In this document: in pieces, positions 5,183 to 5,737 of the stretch | Layout: the number at the start of each line of letters is the position of its first letter | Position numbering within the stretch: position 1 is the stretch's first letter | DNA from: Candidatus Uhrbacteria bacterium RIFCSPLOWO2_02_FULL_49_11 | GTDB lineage: Bacteria > Patescibacteriota > Patescibacteriia > 2-02-FULL-49-11 | Reading direction: 5' to 3' | DNA: 5,737 nucleotides | Assembly: GCA_001791465.1 (NCBI GenBank) | Contig: MGER01000046.1 | Location: forward strand, 7,949-13,685 | Translations under genes and position numbers: made by a program | Notes under the pieces: generated by a model | What the model was told of the DNA's origin: nothing | The model's database searches: none | Seen by the model: only the letters and a program-made list of their open reading frames with translations

Positions 5183-5208
5183 AAAAGTTCATCCGAGACG
5201 ACCCGGAT

Positions 5209-5643
5209 CTACCACCGTTCACAGTGGTCCAGGATTTTTCCCCGGATTCCCCAAGTCCCACTAATGGGACTCTCTTTTATCTTGAGGATCTTGAAGATCC
5301 TCTTTTCCTCCTCGGTCAGCGCGTATTTTTTGACGGAAACGCTGACCTCTTCTACCCCGTATTCATACTCCAACTGGGTTTCGATTTTTTCCTCCACCCA
5401 CGAATTTCCCCACCCCGATGTAATGGATGTCGGGTTATAAATGTTTATAACCCATTTCCCCCCTCCCATCCGGTACCAGCAACTGTCCTCCTCCACCCAG
5501 GCCACCACGGTGTTGTCTTCCGTGATGACTACACTAAGAAATGCCTGGAATGAGGACCACTTCTTGTCCTCATCCGTGGCAAAGGAGAGACTCGCGGCGG
5601 TGATCACAGCCGCGAGCAACAAAAAAACAAGGCGCTCTTTCAT
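5209..5643 (-). CDS. Small secreted protein of unknown function
   Basis: This 144-residue protein is not one I recognise. It begins with a clear Sec signal peptide: K2 and R4, a hydrophobic core LVFLLLAAVITAASLSFA, and a likely cleavage after SFA at residue 22. The mature part (about 122 residues) is rich in W, E and K, with two cysteines (C55, C141) that could form a disulphide, several valine/tyrosine-rich segments suggesting beta strands, and a charged segment LTEEEKRIFKILKIKE near 109-124. No membrane segment follows the signal, so export to the outside is inferred. The start is fixed by the AGGAGG Shine-Dalgarno, and a terminator follows the stop. The gene is convergent with ileS and stands alone here. 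The DNA is unusually dense in perfect inverted repeats. The open frame is supported by signal peptide, ribosome site and terminator together, not by homology. Confidence 0.8.
   Translation of the reverse strand: MKERLVFLLLAAVITAASLSFATDEDKKWSSFQAFLSVVITEDNTVVAWVEEDSCWYRMGGGKWVINIYNPTSITSGWGNSWVEEKIETQLEYEYGVEEVSVSVKKYALTEEEKRIFKILKIKESPISGTWGIRGKILDHCERW
5254..5616. repeat. Series of inverted repeats within the secreted-protein gene
   Basis: Inverted repeats seen in order: AGTCCCA/TGGGACT (5254-5271, 4-nt loop); GAGGATCTT/AAGATCCTC (5284-5302, one central base); GGTCAGCG/CGCTGACC (5314-5347, 18-nt loop); GGGTTATAAA/TTTATAACCC (5432-5453, two central bases); ATGAGGAC/GTCCTCAT (5550-5573, 8-nt loop); and a 26-nt palindrome with 12 of 13 positions paired (5591-5616), in the signal-peptide codons. 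Weaker pairs, such as CCAGGC/GCCTGG (5497-5502 with 5543-5548) and CCCGA/TCGGG (5414-5434), lie between them. Confidence 0.85.
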
Positions 5644-5650
5644 TCTAAAT

Positions 5651-5656
5651 CCTCCT
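5651..5656 (-). promoter_or_regulatory. Strong Shine-Dalgarno of the secreted-protein gene
   Basis: On the minus strand AGGAGG stands seven bases before the ATG at 5643. It is the only canonical ribosome binding site at a gene start in this window, and it fixes the start codon. Confidence 0.9.
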
Positions 5657-5674
5657 AAAAAAGTATTTGTTTTA

Positions 5675-5693
5675 CCCGATATGGAGCATCGGG
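5675..5693 (-). promoter_or_regulatory. Leader hairpin upstream of the secreted-protein gene
   Basis: CCCGAT and ATCGGG flank a 7-nt loop, forming a perfect 6-bp stem 18 nt upstream of the Shine-Dalgarno. If the transcript starts further upstream, it would lie in the 5' leader. A run of six T follows only after a further gap, so it is not a convincing terminator. Its role is unknown. Confidence 0.4.
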
Positions 5694-5712
5694 CGTTAAT
5701 TAATTTGGTCGC

Positions 5713-5725
5713 GTGTACCGTACAC
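5713..5725. promoter_or_regulatory. Operator-like palindrome upstream of the secreted-protein gene
   Basis: GTGTAC-C-GTACAC is a perfect 13-bp palindrome about 70 bp upstream of the start codon, a form typical of dimeric repressor sites. No recognised regulator consensus is claimed and no promoter could be placed with confidence next to it. Confidence 0.25.
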
Positions 5726-5737
5726 CTTCTGTTGGCT

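Noticed and set aside
5224..5553. 109-codon plus-strand ORF across the secreted-protein gene
   Set aside because: The opposite strand has a signal peptide, strong Shine-Dalgarno and terminator; this frame has none of these.

Overview
The window looks like a piece of a Candidate Phyla Radiation (Patescibacteria, Parcubacteria-like) genome, probably from a metagenome. This is inferred from one very large isoleucyl-tRNA synthetase gene full of short in-frame repeat insertions, from three genes whose starts have no Shine-Dalgarno but a -10-like hexamer 5 to 7 nt upstream, and from palindromic repeats between genes. No rRNA or marker gene is present to settle the taxonomy.

Layout, left to right. 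Bases 1-88 (minus) hold the first 29 codons of a transketolase N-terminal subunit, cut by the window edge. Bases 89-239 are a GC-rich, palindrome-bearing spacer. Bases 240-1136 (minus) encode a class I SAM-dependent methyltransferase with an N-terminal four-cysteine zinc-ribbon-like module. Bases 1137-1297 are a divergent intergenic region carrying a 53-nt cloverleaf-like double-hairpin repeat. Bases 1298-5086 (plus) encode isoleucyl-tRNA synthetase (ileS), 1262 residues as I call it. Bases 5087-5208 are a convergent intergenic region with a Rho-independent terminator facing the last gene. Bases 5209-5643 (minus) encode a small secreted protein of unknown function, with a strong Shine-Dalgarno and a leader that contains two palindromes.

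The ileS gene is the centre of interest. Its synthetase core appears complete: a HIGH-equivalent motif, a CP1 editing domain, zinc knuckles, KMSKS and an anticodon-binding region. It is enlarged in two ways. First, a whole histidine phosphatase (phosphoglycerate-mutase-like) domain of about 190 residues, with its catalytic residues visible, sits inside the zinc-binding module. Second, at least nine short repeat insertions lie in frame at places where family members have short loops. Most are arrays of exactly four 7-bp units. The commonest units contain no stop codon in any forward frame, which would explain how they are tolerated in a gene. Subtracting the phosphatase and the repeats leaves a protein of about 910 residues, close to an ordinary IleS.

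The secreted-protein gene at the right is unusual for its DNA: a near-continuous series of perfect or near-perfect inverted repeats with arms of 7 to 13 bp runs through the coding sequence and its leader. The genes do not form an obvious pathway. Transketolase (carbon metabolism) and the methyltransferase share a strand and may be co-transcribed; ileS is divergent from them and convergent with the secreted-protein gene.
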